Source: Planctomycetota bacterium
GTDB taxonomy: Bacteria; Planctomycetota; JAFGQW01
NCBI GenBank assembly: GCA_016935485.1
Contig: JAFGQW010000205.1
Coordinates: 1 to 45,842, forward strand
Length of the DNA: 45,842 bases
Direction of reading: 5' to 3'
Shown here in pieces: positions 37,204-45,510 of the stretch (position 1 is its first letter; each line of letters opens with the position of its first letter). Made by a program: the position numbers and the translations under genes. A model generated the notes under the pieces. The model had not been told where the DNA came from and searched no databases. It worked only from the letters and a program-made list of their open reading frames with translations.

Positions 37204-37947
37204 TTGGACATCCATGTGTTGACGCTCTTCCCGGAGGTCTTTCCGGCCGTTCTCGATGCGAGCATCCTCCGGATCGCCCGCGCGAGCGGCCACCTCCGCG
37301 TCCACCTCCACAACCTGCGCGACCACGCCGCCGACCGGCACCGCTCGGTCGACGACCGGCCCTTCGGCGGCGGCCCGGGCATGGTGCTCAAGCCGGAGCC
37401 GGTCTTTCGCGCGGTAGAAGCGATCGAGGCGGAGCTCGAGCGGCCGGCGCGGCGGATCCTGCTGACCCCGCAGGGCCGGCGGTTCTGCCACGCGCTGGCG
37501 GCCGAGCTCGCGGCGGAGCCGGCGCTCCTGCTGCTGTGCGGTCACTACGAGGGATTCGACGAGCGCATCCGCACCGGACTGGCGCCCGCGGAACTGAGCA
37601 TCGGCGATTACGTGCTGACGGGCGGCGAGCTGCCGGCCCTGGTCGTCATCGATGCGATCGCCCGCCTGCTGGACGGCGTGCTCGGTCACGAGGAGAGCGC
37701 GGCCTCCGAGTCCTTCAGCCACGGGCGGCTGGATCACCCGCACTACACGCGGCCGGTCGAGTTCCGCGGCATGCGGGTGCCCGAAGTGCTCCGCACCGGA
37801 GACCACGAGCGCATTGCCGCCTGGCGTCTGCGTCAGGCCCTGGAGCACACGCGCGTGCGCCGGGGCGATTTGCTGGGCAAGCCCGAGTCCGGGAACGCAA
37901 GCCCCGATCCGGGCCCTGGATTGCACGTCAAGGAAACAGCACCGTGA
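37204..37947 (+). CDS. trmD: tRNA (guanine-N1)-methyltransferase TrmD
   Basis: TrmD methylates G37 of tRNAs using S-adenosylmethionine, preventing frameshifts. The 247-residue product has the trefoil-knot signatures RPFGGGPGMVLKPEPVF, LLLLCGHYEGFDERI, LSIGDYVLTGGELPALV and HPHYTRPVEFRGMRVPEVL. I place the start at TTG 37204 (reading MDIHVLTLFPEVF) because a GGAG site lies 8 bases upstream and the family begins at this point. The usual upstream neighbours rpsP and rimM are absent. It overlaps rplS by four bases. Confidence 0.93.
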   Translation: MDIHVLTLFPEVFPAVLDASILRIARASGHLRVHLHNLRDHAADRHRSVDDRPFGGGPGMVLKPEPVFRAVEAIEAELERPARRILLTPQGRRFCHALAAELAAEPALLLLCGHYEGFDERIRTGLAPAELSIGDYVLTGGELPALVVIDAIARLLDGVLGHEESAASESFSHGRLDHPHYTRPVEFRGMRVPEVLRTGDHERIAAWRLRQALEHTRVRRGDLLGKPESGNASPDPGPGLHVKETAP

Positions 37948-38390
37948 CCACCATCCGCGATGTCGAGCAGAGCTACCTGAAGGCGGAGATTCCCGGCGAC
38001 CTCCGCGTGGGCGATTCCGTGGCCGTCGGACTGCGGATCCGCGAGGGCGACAAGGAGCGCATCCAGACCTTCCACGGCGTGCTCATCGCCAAGCGTCGTT
38101 CCGGCATCCAGGCGACGATCACCGTGCGCCGCATCGTCGCCGGAGAGGGCGTCGAGCTGACCGTGCCGCTGCACTCGCCGCGGCTGGCCGACGTGAAGGT
38201 CAACCGCCGGGGGCGGGTGCGCCGGGCGAAGCTCTACTACCTGCGCGACCGCGTCGGGAAAGCCACCCGGTTGCGCGAGGATCTGCGGGCCTCCGTCGTC
38301 CGCCGTCGGAAAGACGCCGCCAAGGCGCGCACGGAGCCCGCGGCCGAGGATCGCGCCCGGGTCTCGAACGAGCCGACAACACCGGCCTGA
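37944..38390 (+). CDS. rplS: Large-subunit ribosomal protein L19
   Basis: L19 lies at the 30S-50S interface. From GTG 37944 (overlapping the trmD stop as GTGA; AAGGAA upstream) the 148-residue product has GDLRVGDSVAVGLRIREGDK, RIQTFHGVLIAKRRSG, TITVRRIVAGEGVELTVPLH and RRGRVRRAKLYYLRDRVGKA. About 30 extra charged residues follow the usual end. The trmD-rplS pairing is standard. Confidence 0.95.
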   Translation: MTTIRDVEQSYLKAEIPGDLRVGDSVAVGLRIREGDKERIQTFHGVLIAKRRSGIQATITVRRIVAGEGVELTVPLHSPRLADVKVNRRGRVRRAKLYYLRDRVGKATRLREDLRASVVRRRKDAAKARTEPAAEDRARVSNEPTTPA

Positions 38391-38461
38391 CCGCCCCCGG
38401 GCGGGTCACGCCCGGGTGACCCGCCGCGAGCGAACCCAATACCGAGGGAGCCCGATCGACC

Positions 38462-41341
38462 ATGCTGCCCAACCTGGGGACTCGATTCCTGTTCATCGGT
38501 TTCGTCCTGCTGGTCCCGACGCTCATCCTGCTGTTCGGCGGCCCGTTCAACATGGGGCTGGACATCAAGGGCGGCACCTCGCTGATCTACAACGTGCCCG
38601 GCGACCCGAGCGCCGACGAGCTCGGCGACGTCCGGGATGTGATGACCCAGCGCGTCGATCGCCTCGGCTTGAAGGAGATCACGATCACCACCGATGATGG
38701 CCACAATGACATCATCATCGAGCTTCCCGGCATGACGGCCGCCGACTCGGCCACGGTCAAGAGGACGCTGCTGGAGCTCGGCAAGCTGATCTGGGCGATC
38801 GAGGCCACCGAGCAGGAACTGACCGACCCCGTCGAGGGCCTCGGGCCGAAGTTCAACCTCAACCAGTTCCTCCAGGAGGAGGCCGAACGGACCCGGCGCC
38901 TCGTCGAGGCCAACCCCGAGGAGTACGATCCGCGCGGCTACACCGGAGAGCCCGTCCACCTCTACAAGAATCCCGAGAACTTCCGCGTGGCGAGAAGCCC
39001 GGGAGACCCGGAGCTATTCACGTTCTACCCGCCCTACCGGTGGCGGTCGACGAAGCCGGGGCTCGCCGAGGAGGCCCGCTGGAAGGGGCCCGACGTCGGG
39101 GCGGTGGTGCTGAAGAAGCCCGGCACCGTCATCTCTGGCGAGGAGATCGACAACGTCTACCCCAGCACGGGCCGCTTCGAGCCGGTGGTCGCGTTCGAGC
39201 TCAGACCCGAGTCCAAGGACGCCTTCCGCGATCTGACCCGCCGCTACCTCAAGCGCAACCTCTGCATCATCTTCAACGAGCGCCTCGTCACGCGGCCGGT
39301 GATCCAGGCCGTGCTGCCCGGCTCCGGGGTCATCGAGGGCATCAGCGAGCGCGAGGAGATCCGCAAGCTCATCGTCACGATCAAGTCGGGCAGCCTCAAG
39401 ATCAAGCCCGTGCTCTTCATGGAGCAGCAGATCGGGCCGACGCTCGGCGAGGATGCGATCCGCCGCGCCGTGCTCGCCATGGTCGTCGGCTCGGTGGCGG
39501 TGCTCTTCTTCATGCTCTGGATCTACCGTTTCGCCGGCCTGCTGGCCAACGTCGCCCTGCTCGCGAACCTGCTGGTGCTGCTCGGCGTGATGAAGATGAT
39601 GGGGGCGACGCTCTCGCTGCCCGGCATCGCCGGCATCGTGCTCACCATCGGCATCGCCGTGGATGCGAACATCCTCATCTTCGAGCGCGTCAAGGAGGAA
39701 CGCGACAAGGGCAAGACGTTCATCCAGTCCCTCAAGAACGGCTACGACCGGGCCACGGTGACGATCCTGGACGCCAACATCACCACCCTGCTCACCGGGC
39801 TGGTGCTCTACATGTTCGGCACCGGGCCGATTCGCGGGTTTGCGTTCGTGCTCATCGCCGGCCTGATCATCAACCTGTTCACCGCGATCTACATGACGAA
39901 GACCGTGCTGGCCTGGCTGCTCGACCGCAAGCGCATCACCGATCTCAAGGTGGTCCGTCTGTTCACGCCCCCGCAGTGGGATTTCCTGCGGGCCGGCAGG
40001 TTCGCGCTCCTCGGCAGTGCCGGCGCCATCGCCATTGGTCTGTTCTTCTTCTTCTGGGTCCAGGGCGAGAGCATCAAGGGGCTGGACTTCTCCGGCGGCG
40101 CCCTGATGCGACTGCAGCTCAAGGAACCCGTGGACATCGCCCAGTTCCGGACCCGGATGCAGACGATCGAGGGCGTCGACCCGCACCTGGACGTCGTGAC
40201 GGTGCGCGGGGTCGCGGCGACCACGCTGCCAGGCGGACGGGGCTCCAACATCTTCGAGATCAAGCAGAGTCTCGCCCAGGACGACGTCGAGGCCGCCGAC
40301 GCGTTCTTCCAGCGCGTCCACACGGGCCTGGCCGATCTGCTCGCCGACGAGCCGATCATCCCTTACCGCGCGCCCGCGGAGCACCCCTACCAGTACCAGG
40401 GCGCCGGCGGCGACGATCCGGGGCGGGTGCCCGCCTGGCCGCCCGGCAAGACCCCCCAGACGGAGGAGGAGAGGCTGATCGTCCAGGTCCAGCAGGGCTT
40501 CCGGTTCACGGTCAACTTCTACAAGCCCACGGCCCGGTCCATTCTCGAGCAGAACCTCCGGTACATCGAGGTCGCGCCGGCGCAGATCACGCCGCGGGAC
40601 GCGGCGGATGGCGAGGGACGGCACAAGAGCTACGAGGTCTGGTGCACCGCCGGACCGTTCCTGCCGGGAGTGGCGAAGCTGAGCGAGCTTGGCGGGCGGC
40701 TGGCGGTCAAGCTCAAGGAGGAGCGGCCCAATCCGATCCACCTTTCGGAGCCCGTGCCGGTCCAGCGCTTCATCGGACCGCGCGTGGCGAGAGACCTCGT
40801 CAAGAAGGCGATTCTCGCCGTCCTCGTCGCGCTCGTCGCCCTCATGATCTACATCCGCATCCGCTTCCACGACCTGCTCTACGGCATCGGGGCCGCCACG
40901 GCGCTGCTCCACGACGTGCTCCTCACCATGGGATTCATCGCCGTGTTCGACTCGCTGGGGGTGGTCAACGTAAAGATCACTCTGCCGATCATCGCGGCCT
41001 TCCTCAGCCTCATCGGCTACAGCCTGAACGACACGATCGTGATCTTCGACCGGCTGCGCGAGAACCTGGCCCGGGTGAACATGCCGCTCAAGGAAGCCAT
41101 GAACCTCAGCATCGCGCAGTCGCTCACGCGCACGTTCTTCACCTCGCTCACCACGTTCTGCGTGGTGGCGTGCCTGTTCGCGTTCAACTACGGCGAGCGC
41201 GGGGTGCTGGAGGGGCTCGGATTCGCGCTCATGGTCGGGGTCGTCACCGGCACCTACTCGACGATCTTCGTCGCCTGTCCGACCGTGCTGCTTCTCAGCG
41301 CCCTGCGCCGCCGGGGCACGACGGCCGGCAAGGGCTCCTGA
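38462..41341 (+). CDS. secDF: SecD-SecF fused protein-export membrane protein
   Basis: SecDF uses the proton gradient to pull preproteins across the inner membrane. The 959-residue product is a natural fusion. The SecD half has an N-terminal helix, the MGLDIKGGTSLIY motif, a large periplasmic region and the six-helix block with TIGIAVDANILIFERVKEE. The SecF half begins near residue 500 with GLDFSGGALMRLQL and has the LIGYSLNDTIVIFDRLRENL block. The conserved Asp residues of both blocks are present. Both periplasmic domains carry insertions; one in the SecF half is rich in Pro, Tyr and Gly (near residues 635-670). No yajC is adjacent. A GGGAG site lies 11 bases upstream. Confidence 0.94.
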   Translation: MLPNLGTRFLFIGFVLLVPTLILLFGGPFNMGLDIKGGTSLIYNVPGDPSADELGDVRDVMTQRVDRLGLKEITITTDDGHNDIIIELPGMTAADSATVKRTLLELGKLIWAIEATEQELTDPVEGLGPKFNLNQFLQEEAERTRRLVEANPEEYDPRGYTGEPVHLYKNPENFRVARSPGDPELFTFYPPYRWRSTKPGLAEEARWKGPDVGAVVLKKPGTVISGEEIDNVYPSTGRFEPVVAFELRPESKDAFRDLTRRYLKRNLCIIFNERLVTRPVIQAVLPGSGVIEGISEREEIRKLIVTIKSGSLKIKPVLFMEQQIGPTLGEDAIRRAVLAMVVGSVAVLFFMLWIYRFAGLLANVALLANLLVLLGVMKMMGATLSLPGIAGIVLTIGIAVDANILIFERVKEERDKGKTFIQSLKNGYDRATVTILDANITTLLTGLVLYMFGTGPIRGFAFVLIAGLIINLFTAIYMTKTVLAWLLDRKRITDLKVVRLFTPPQWDFLRAGRFALLGSAGAIAIGLFFFFWVQGESIKGLDFSGGALMRLQLKEPVDIAQFRTRMQTIEGVDPHLDVVTVRGVAATTLPGGRGSNIFEIKQSLAQDDVEAADAFFQRVHTGLADLLADEPIIPYRAPAEHPYQYQGAGGDDPGRVPAWPPGKTPQTEEERLIVQVQQGFRFTVNFYKPTARSILEQNLRYIEVAPAQITPRDAADGEGRHKSYEVWCTAGPFLPGVAKLSELGGRLAVKLKEERPNPIHLSEPVPVQRFIGPRVARDLVKKAILAVLVALVALMIYIRIRFHDLLYGIGAATALLHDVLLTMGFIAVFDSLGVVNVKITLPIIAAFLSLIGYSLNDTIVIFDRLRENLARVNMPLKEAMNLSIAQSLTRTFFTSLTTFCVVACLFAFNYGERGVLEGLGFALMVGVVTGTYSTIFVACPTVLLLSALRRRGTTAGKGS

Positions 41342-41478
41342 GACGCGTGGACCGCGGCGCCGCGCCGGGGTCCGCACGCGGCCGCCGGGCCGGCGGCCGA
41401 CCCGGGGCCGCGGCAAGCGTGATCGACGGCGGCCGTCGCTGCATCGACCGCGGACGGCCGCGGGAAGAGGGTAACGCC

Positions 41479-41844
41479 GTGCGCTCGCTCCTCGCGCGCC
41501 TCAAGGGCGACCTCGCCACGGCGCTGACCGGCCGGCTCCGGCCGGCCGCAGCGGGCGTGCTTTCGCTCCTCTTCCTGCTCGCGATCACGACCTTCCTCGT
41601 CCGGCGGGAACGCCCCCCCACCCGTCCGGTCCGCGCAACCGAACGTCCCTCGCTCGAACCCGAAAGCGATGCGCGTCCCGGCCGCTACCACGCCGTCCAG
41701 GCCGGCGACACGCTCGAGTCGCTGGCCCGACGCTTCTACGCCGACCCGGCCCGCTGGCCCGAGATCGCACGCGCCAACGATGTGCGCAATCCGCGCGCGC
41801 TGCAGATCGGAACGGTCCTCTGGATCCCGGATCTCCACGAGTGA
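41479..41844 (+). CDS. Membrane-anchored LysM-domain protein
   Basis: From GTG 41479 (AGAGGG ribosome-binding site 8 bases upstream) the 121-residue product has an N-terminal hydrophobic segment (AAAGVLSLLFLLAITTFLV), a Pro/Arg linker and one LysM domain: YHAVQAGDTLESLARRFY, then WPEIARANDVRNPRALQIGT. LysM binds peptidoglycan, so the protein probably tethers or senses the cell wall from the inner membrane. The frame is open farther upstream but lacks conserved features. It may be co-transcribed with secDF, 137 bases upstream. Confidence 0.85.
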   Translation: MRSLLARLKGDLATALTGRLRPAAAGVLSLLFLLAITTFLVRRERPPTRPVRATERPSLEPESDARPGRYHAVQAGDTLESLARRFYADPARWPEIARANDVRNPRALQIGTVLWIPDLHE

Positions 41845-41879
41845 CGGCCGGGGTAAGGGCCTCCGCGAATCCCGGGAGG

Positions 41880-43193
41880 CTACTCCCACCCAGGTCCTGA
41901 CCGGGAATCACCCTCGTCGCCGCACACGGCCCCGAGGGATTCGAGCCGGCGCAGATCCGTTTCCAGGATCCGCACCCGCAGCCGCACACGCGGGCCTTCC
42001 GCGCGCCTTGCCAGCACCTGCGCCCGATCTCGCACGAAGGCGAGCGCCTGGCCGTGGTCCACGGCGATGATCACCTCGCACTCGAGCGCGCCCTCATCGG
42101 CGGCAGCCGTGACGATCTGTGCCACCGCCGCGAGGCCGCGGCCGGTCCGTGCCGAGATCTCCAGCGCCCCGGGCAGCGCCGCGCGCAGCTCCGTCAGCTC
42201 CAGTGCATCCGTCACGAGGTCGACCTTGTTGAGCAGGTGCACCCTCGAGACCGAATCGGCGCCCACCTGCTGGATCACTTGCGCCACCGCGGCGGCCTGT
42301 TCCACGGCACGCGCACTCGAAGCATCCACGACGTGCAGCAGCAGGTCCGCCTCGATCACCTCGCCCAGCGTGGCGTGGAAAGACGCGATGAGGTGGTGCG
42401 GAAGCTTCCTCACGAAACCGATGGTGTCGCTGATCACCACTTCCCTGAGGCTCGGCAGCGGCCAGCGGCGCGTGCGGGTGTCGAGCGTCGCGAAGAGCTC
42501 GTCGGCCGCGTACGCCCCGGCCCCGGTCAGCCGGTTGAGCAGCGTCGTCTTGCCGGCATTGGTATACCCGATCAGGGCCACGCGGAACGCGCTCTGGCGA
42601 CCGTGACGTTCGCGCGCGCGCTGCTGCGCGACGCGCGCCAGTGCGCCCCGGAGATCCAGGATCCGCCGATCGATCAACCGCCGGTCGAGCTCCAGCTGCT
42701 TCTCCCCCGGGCCCCGCATGCCAATGCCGCCCTCGTAGCGTTCGAGATGGGTCCACATGCGCCTGAGGCGGGGGCGGAGGTACTCGAGCTGCGCCAGCTC
42801 GACCTGCATGCGCGCCTGTCGGGTGCGGGCCCGCCGCGCGAAGATCTCCAGAATGACCTCGCTCCGGTCGATCACCCGGCAATCGGTGAGCCGCTCCAGA
42901 TTGCGCACCTGGGCCGGGCTGAGATCGTTGTCGAAGATGATCAACCGTGCGACGAGTTCCCGCGCCCGCGCCGCCAGCCGCTCCACCTTTCCCCGGCCCA
43001 TGCAGTAGCCGGAGTCGATCCTCTCGCGTCGCTGGCAGATCGTATCCAGGACCTGGACACCCGCGGCCCGGGCGAGTAGACCGAGCTCCTCAAGCTCCGC
43101 ACGGAGTTCGGACTCCGTTTGACCATCCAGGCCGACTCCGGCCAGAATCGCCCGGCTGTAGGAGCCCTGAATCAGTTTCGATTTCGTCTCCAA
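41880..43193 (-). CDS. hflX: GTPase HflX
   Basis: HflX is a ribosome-binding GTPase that splits stalled 70S ribosomes. The 437-residue product has the N-terminal nucleotide-binding domain (GYCMGRGKVERLA, FDNDLSPAQVRNLE), then the helical GGIGMRGPGEKQLELDRRLI motif and the G domain with G1 GYTNAGKTTLLN, G3 DTIGFVRKLPHHLI and G4 NKVD. The usual GPGETQLE reads GPGEKQLE. The start appears to be TTG 43193 (MET KSKL as read), preceded by AGGAAAGG in an AT-rich leader; there is no in-frame ATG nearby. Confidence 0.94.
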   Translation of the reverse strand: METKSKLIQGSYSRAILAGVGLDGQTESELRAELEELGLLARAAGVQVLDTICQRRERIDSGYCMGRGKVERLAARARELVARLIIFDNDLSPAQVRNLERLTDCRVIDRSEVILEIFARRARTRQARMQVELAQLEYLRPRLRRMWTHLERYEGGIGMRGPGEKQLELDRRLIDRRILDLRGALARVAQQRARERHGRQSAFRVALIGYTNAGKTTLLNRLTGAGAYAADELFATLDTRTRRWPLPSLREVVISDTIGFVRKLPHHLIASFHATLGEVIEADLLLHVVDASSARAVEQAAAVAQVIQQVGADSVSRVHLLNKVDLVTDALELTELRAALPGALEISARTGRGLAAVAQIVTAAADEGALECEVIIAVDHGQALAFVRDRAQVLARRAEGPRVRLRVRILETDLRRLESLGAVCGDEGDSRSGPGWE

Positions 43194-43504
43194 ATGCCTT
43201 TCCTAAAATAACTTACAGGTCTTCATGAAAAAAAAACAGATTTTCTCTTTACTCTCCTCGGGTTTTTCGGTATCGGTTAACCTAACTGATGGCGAATATC
43301 GAAATCATGGATTTCCCGCTCCTCTGTCGAGGCGCTCCCGGCAATGACGCGCGCAGGCCTCAACGTCTCTGAGCCCCCCGAAGTGGTCGACCGCGCCCGC
43401 AGGGCAGCAGTGCGCCTTCGCCTCCTGCTTTCCCGCAGGAGCTCCGACCGCTGCGCCCAGGCGCCGCAAGAAGACCGGTCCCGAACCGAGCGAGGTGACC
43501 CCCA
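43194..43504. other. AT-rich control region between hflX and lexA
   Basis: The first 110 bases (43194-43305) are unusually AT-rich for this genome, with a run of nine A at 43226-43234 and a perfect palindrome GGTTAACC (43275-43282). Divergent promoters for hflX and the lexA unit probably lie here, but I cannot pair convincing -35 and -10 boxes. None of the E. coli (CTGT-N8-ACAG), Bacillus or alpha-proteobacterial LexA box types was found. Confidence 0.4.
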
Positions 43505-43585
43505 GTGCAAGACGACGCGCAATCCCACGCAAGTTCCGTCCTCCTCTTCTTCGGCGTCCTCTTCCTTCTCGCCCTGTTCCTGTGA
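43505..43585 (+). CDS. Possible 26-residue membrane peptide upstream of lexA
   Basis: GTG 43505 opens a frame of 26 codons ending at TGA 43583-43585. It is preceded by a good ribosome-binding site GAGGTG with 7-base spacing. The peptide has a short polar start (MQDDAQSHAS as read) and a single hydrophobic helix SVLLFFGVLFLLALFL. Its size and layout recall small SOS-linked membrane peptides such as E. coli TisB, but no sequence relationship can be claimed. It ends 153 bases before lexA in the same direction. It could be a chance frame. Confidence 0.4.
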   Translation: MQDDAQSHASSVLLFFGVLFLLALFL

Positions 43586-43738
43586 CCTCGGCGTCCCGCT
43601 CGGCCCCGGTCTCTTGGCCCGGCGCACCTCAGGCCTTCTCCCCCGCCCGTCTTGCGGGCTTTCGACCAACCGCAAACGCATGCCACGTCCGGCCTCTCTA
43701 CCCCTCTGTCCTCGAGCCCGAAGGAGCCCGTCTGGTCC

Positions 43739-44350
43739 ATGACCACCCGAAAAAAGAGCCTCACCAAGCGCCAGAAAGAGGTCCTCGCCTTCATCGGCGA
43801 CTACCTCCGCACTCGCGGGATCTCCCCGACCCTCAAGGAAATCGCCGAGCATCTCGGCGTCTCCAAGATCACTGTGCACGAGCACGTCAAAGCCCTCGTG
43901 GCGAAAAACTACCTGGCCAAGGAACCGCACATCTCGCGCTCCCTCGTCCCGACGGACCATCGCGATTCCCCCGAGCCTAGCTTCACGATTCCCGTCCTCG
44001 GCACCATCGCCGCGGGCTTCCCGATCGAGGCCGTCAGCGACGAACAGCCTCTCGACCTGGCCGCGTGGTTCCCGCCGCAGCGCCGCCATTTCATTCTCCG
44101 GGTGAAGGGCTACTCGATGATCGACGACCACATCCAGGACGGCGATTACGTGGTCATCGAGCCCCAGCGCGAACCGCGCGACGGCGACCCCGTCGTCGCC
44201 CTGATCGATGGAAACCAGGCCACCCTCAAGCGCTTCTATCGCGAGCCCAATCGCATTCGCCTCCAGCCGTCCAATTCCGAGCTCCGGCCCATCTACAGCC
44301 GCAACGTCGACGTGCAGGGCGTCGTCGTCGGAGTCCTGCGACGTCTGTGA
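43739..44350 (+). CDS. lexA: SOS repressor LexA
   Basis: LexA represses DNA-damage genes and cleaves itself when stimulated by RecA filaments. The 203-residue product starts MTTRKKSLTKRQKEVLAFIG. The winged helix-turn-helix shows GISPTLKEIAEHLGVSKITV; the recognition helix (SKITVHEHVKALVAK) differs from the E. coli type. The cleavage site is Ala92-Gly93 (GTIAAGFPIEA), the nucleophile is Ser126 (VKGYSMIDD) and the base is Lys164 (ATLKRF). An AAGGAG site lies 12 bases upstream. All parts for autoproteolysis are intact. Confidence 0.95.
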   Translation: MTTRKKSLTKRQKEVLAFIGDYLRTRGISPTLKEIAEHLGVSKITVHEHVKALVAKNYLAKEPHISRSLVPTDHRDSPEPSFTIPVLGTIAAGFPIEAVSDEQPLDLAAWFPPQRRHFILRVKGYSMIDDHIQDGDYVVIEPQREPRDGDPVVALIDGNQATLKRFYREPNRIRLQPSNSELRPIYSRNVDVQGVVVGVLRRL

Positions 44351-44426
44351 ACCGCGCACCGCGACGCTTCTCCCTGCGCACACGCGCCGCTGCTCCGCGC
44401 ACACCCGCCAGTGCGTATTGCCATCC

Positions 44427-45272
44427 TCAATCCCGAGTGCCCCCCTCCCCAGCAACGATCCGCTCGACCTCCTTCCAGTTTCTCGCCACCCATCCCCGCC
44501 CCCCCCGCGCCCTGTCCCGCTGCCAGTCCGCCCTGGGGTCGAGCACGATCCCCGCGACCCCGCACGCCTCGTAGCTCTCCACGTCCGACCACCGATCCCC
44601 GATTCCCCACATCACCCACGGCCAGTCCCCGCTCAGCCCGAGCAGCTTCTTCGTCTTGCTGCCCACCCGCGAGATCGGATCCCGCCACGCATCCCACATC
44701 ACCAGCGGACCGGCAGGGAACCCCCCGGCCTCGAGGAACGCCGCGGTCTCGGCTCGAAATGCCTCCTCCCGCGCCGTGAGATACACCACGCCAAACCGCT
44801 CCGCTAGCCGCCGCAGTACTGCCGCCGCATCCGGCCACGCGTGCTCGAGCCCCGTCCCCGGCCCCTCGAGCAGCCCCCGTCCACCCCGCAGGTAGATCGT
44901 GCCATCCACATCGCACACAATCACCGGAGTACCCCACGCCGCGATCAGCACCTTCCAGACCCCGCCCGAACCCGGCCCCCGGATCGTCACGCGGTGCACC
45001 CCCTCTCTCACCTCCCCCAGCTCCAGCACCGCCGACCCGTCCTCCCCCGTCCGACCGCAGCCGACCACCCGCCCATCGACCTCCGCCACCAGCGCTCGGC
45101 CCGACACCCCTCTCCCCGGCCCGATCCAGCCCGTTCTCTCCACCCGTACCCCGAGCCCCCCCTCCGACCCCGTACCCACCACGCACTGCTCCACCACCAC
45201 CCGCTCGCCGCCGCACGCAACCAGCCCCCCGACCACCGCTGCGCTCAGCCCACGAAAAAAGGCCCGCCACAT
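44427..45272 (-). CDS. HAD-superfamily phosphatase-like lipoprotein
   Basis: The 281-residue product has an N-terminal signal with lipobox Cys20 (VVGGLVAC), a beta-rich domain of about 90 residues (VSGRALVAEVDGRVVGCGRT), and a HAD domain: motif I CDVDGTIYLR, motif II VVYLTAREEAF, a Lys in GSKTKKLLG and motif IV GIGDRWSDVESYE. DxDGT plus YLTAR resembles the LNS2/lipin and phosphatidylinositol-transfer group of HAD phosphatases, so a lipid or phospho-ester substrate outside the cytoplasm is a guess. ATG 45272 lies in the loop of the rRNA terminator; GAAGG precedes it. The coding strand is unusually G-rich compared with neighbours. It converges with lexA. Confidence 0.75.
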   Translation of the reverse strand: MWRAFFRGLSAAVVGGLVACGGERVVVEQCVVGTGSEGGLGVRVERTGWIGPGRGVSGRALVAEVDGRVVGCGRTGEDGSAVLELGEVREGVHRVTIRGPGSGGVWKVLIAAWGTPVIVCDVDGTIYLRGGRGLLEGPGTGLEHAWPDAAAVLRRLAERFGVVYLTAREEAFRAETAAFLEAGGFPAGPLVMWDAWRDPISRVGSKTKKLLGLSGDWPWVMWGIGDRWSDVESYEACGVAGIVLDPRADWQRDRARGGRGWVARNWKEVERIVAGEGGTRD

Positions 45273-45282
45273 CCGGCGGGCC
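45255..45282 (-). terminator. Rho-independent terminator of the rRNA operon
   Basis: On the minus strand an 8-base-pair stem GGCCCGCC/GGCGGGCC with loop GGATGT is followed by TTTTTT, 18 bases after the 5S 3' end. Position and structure are typical for the end of an rRNA operon. The ATG of the HAD gene is in the loop. Confidence 0.9.
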
Positions 45283-45300
45283 TTCTTCCGAAACTCAAAC

Positions 45301-45409
<109 letters not shown>

Positions 45410-45476
45410 TGATACTCGCAGCCATGTATTCAGAACGACGGGAAACGGCACCGAGACGCAACCCTCGGTTCTTCCT

Positions 45477-45503
45477 CACGCCCTCGCGCCCCGCGAGGGC
45501 GTG
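45477..45503 (-). other. Strong hairpin in the 23S-5S spacer
   Basis: A perfect 12-base-pair inverted repeat (CACGCCCTCGCG/CGCGAGGGCGTG) with a 3-base loop follows the 23S 3' end. A T6 run precedes rather than follows it on the transcribed strand, so it is not a terminator for the operon; a processing signal is more likely. Confidence 0.6.
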
Positions 45504-45510
45504 AAAAAAG

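Noticed and set aside
43344-43742. 132-codon plus-strand frame before lexA
   Set aside because: Low-complexity Ser/Arg/Pro translation in a different frame from both the small peptide candidate and lexA, and no good ribosome-binding site.
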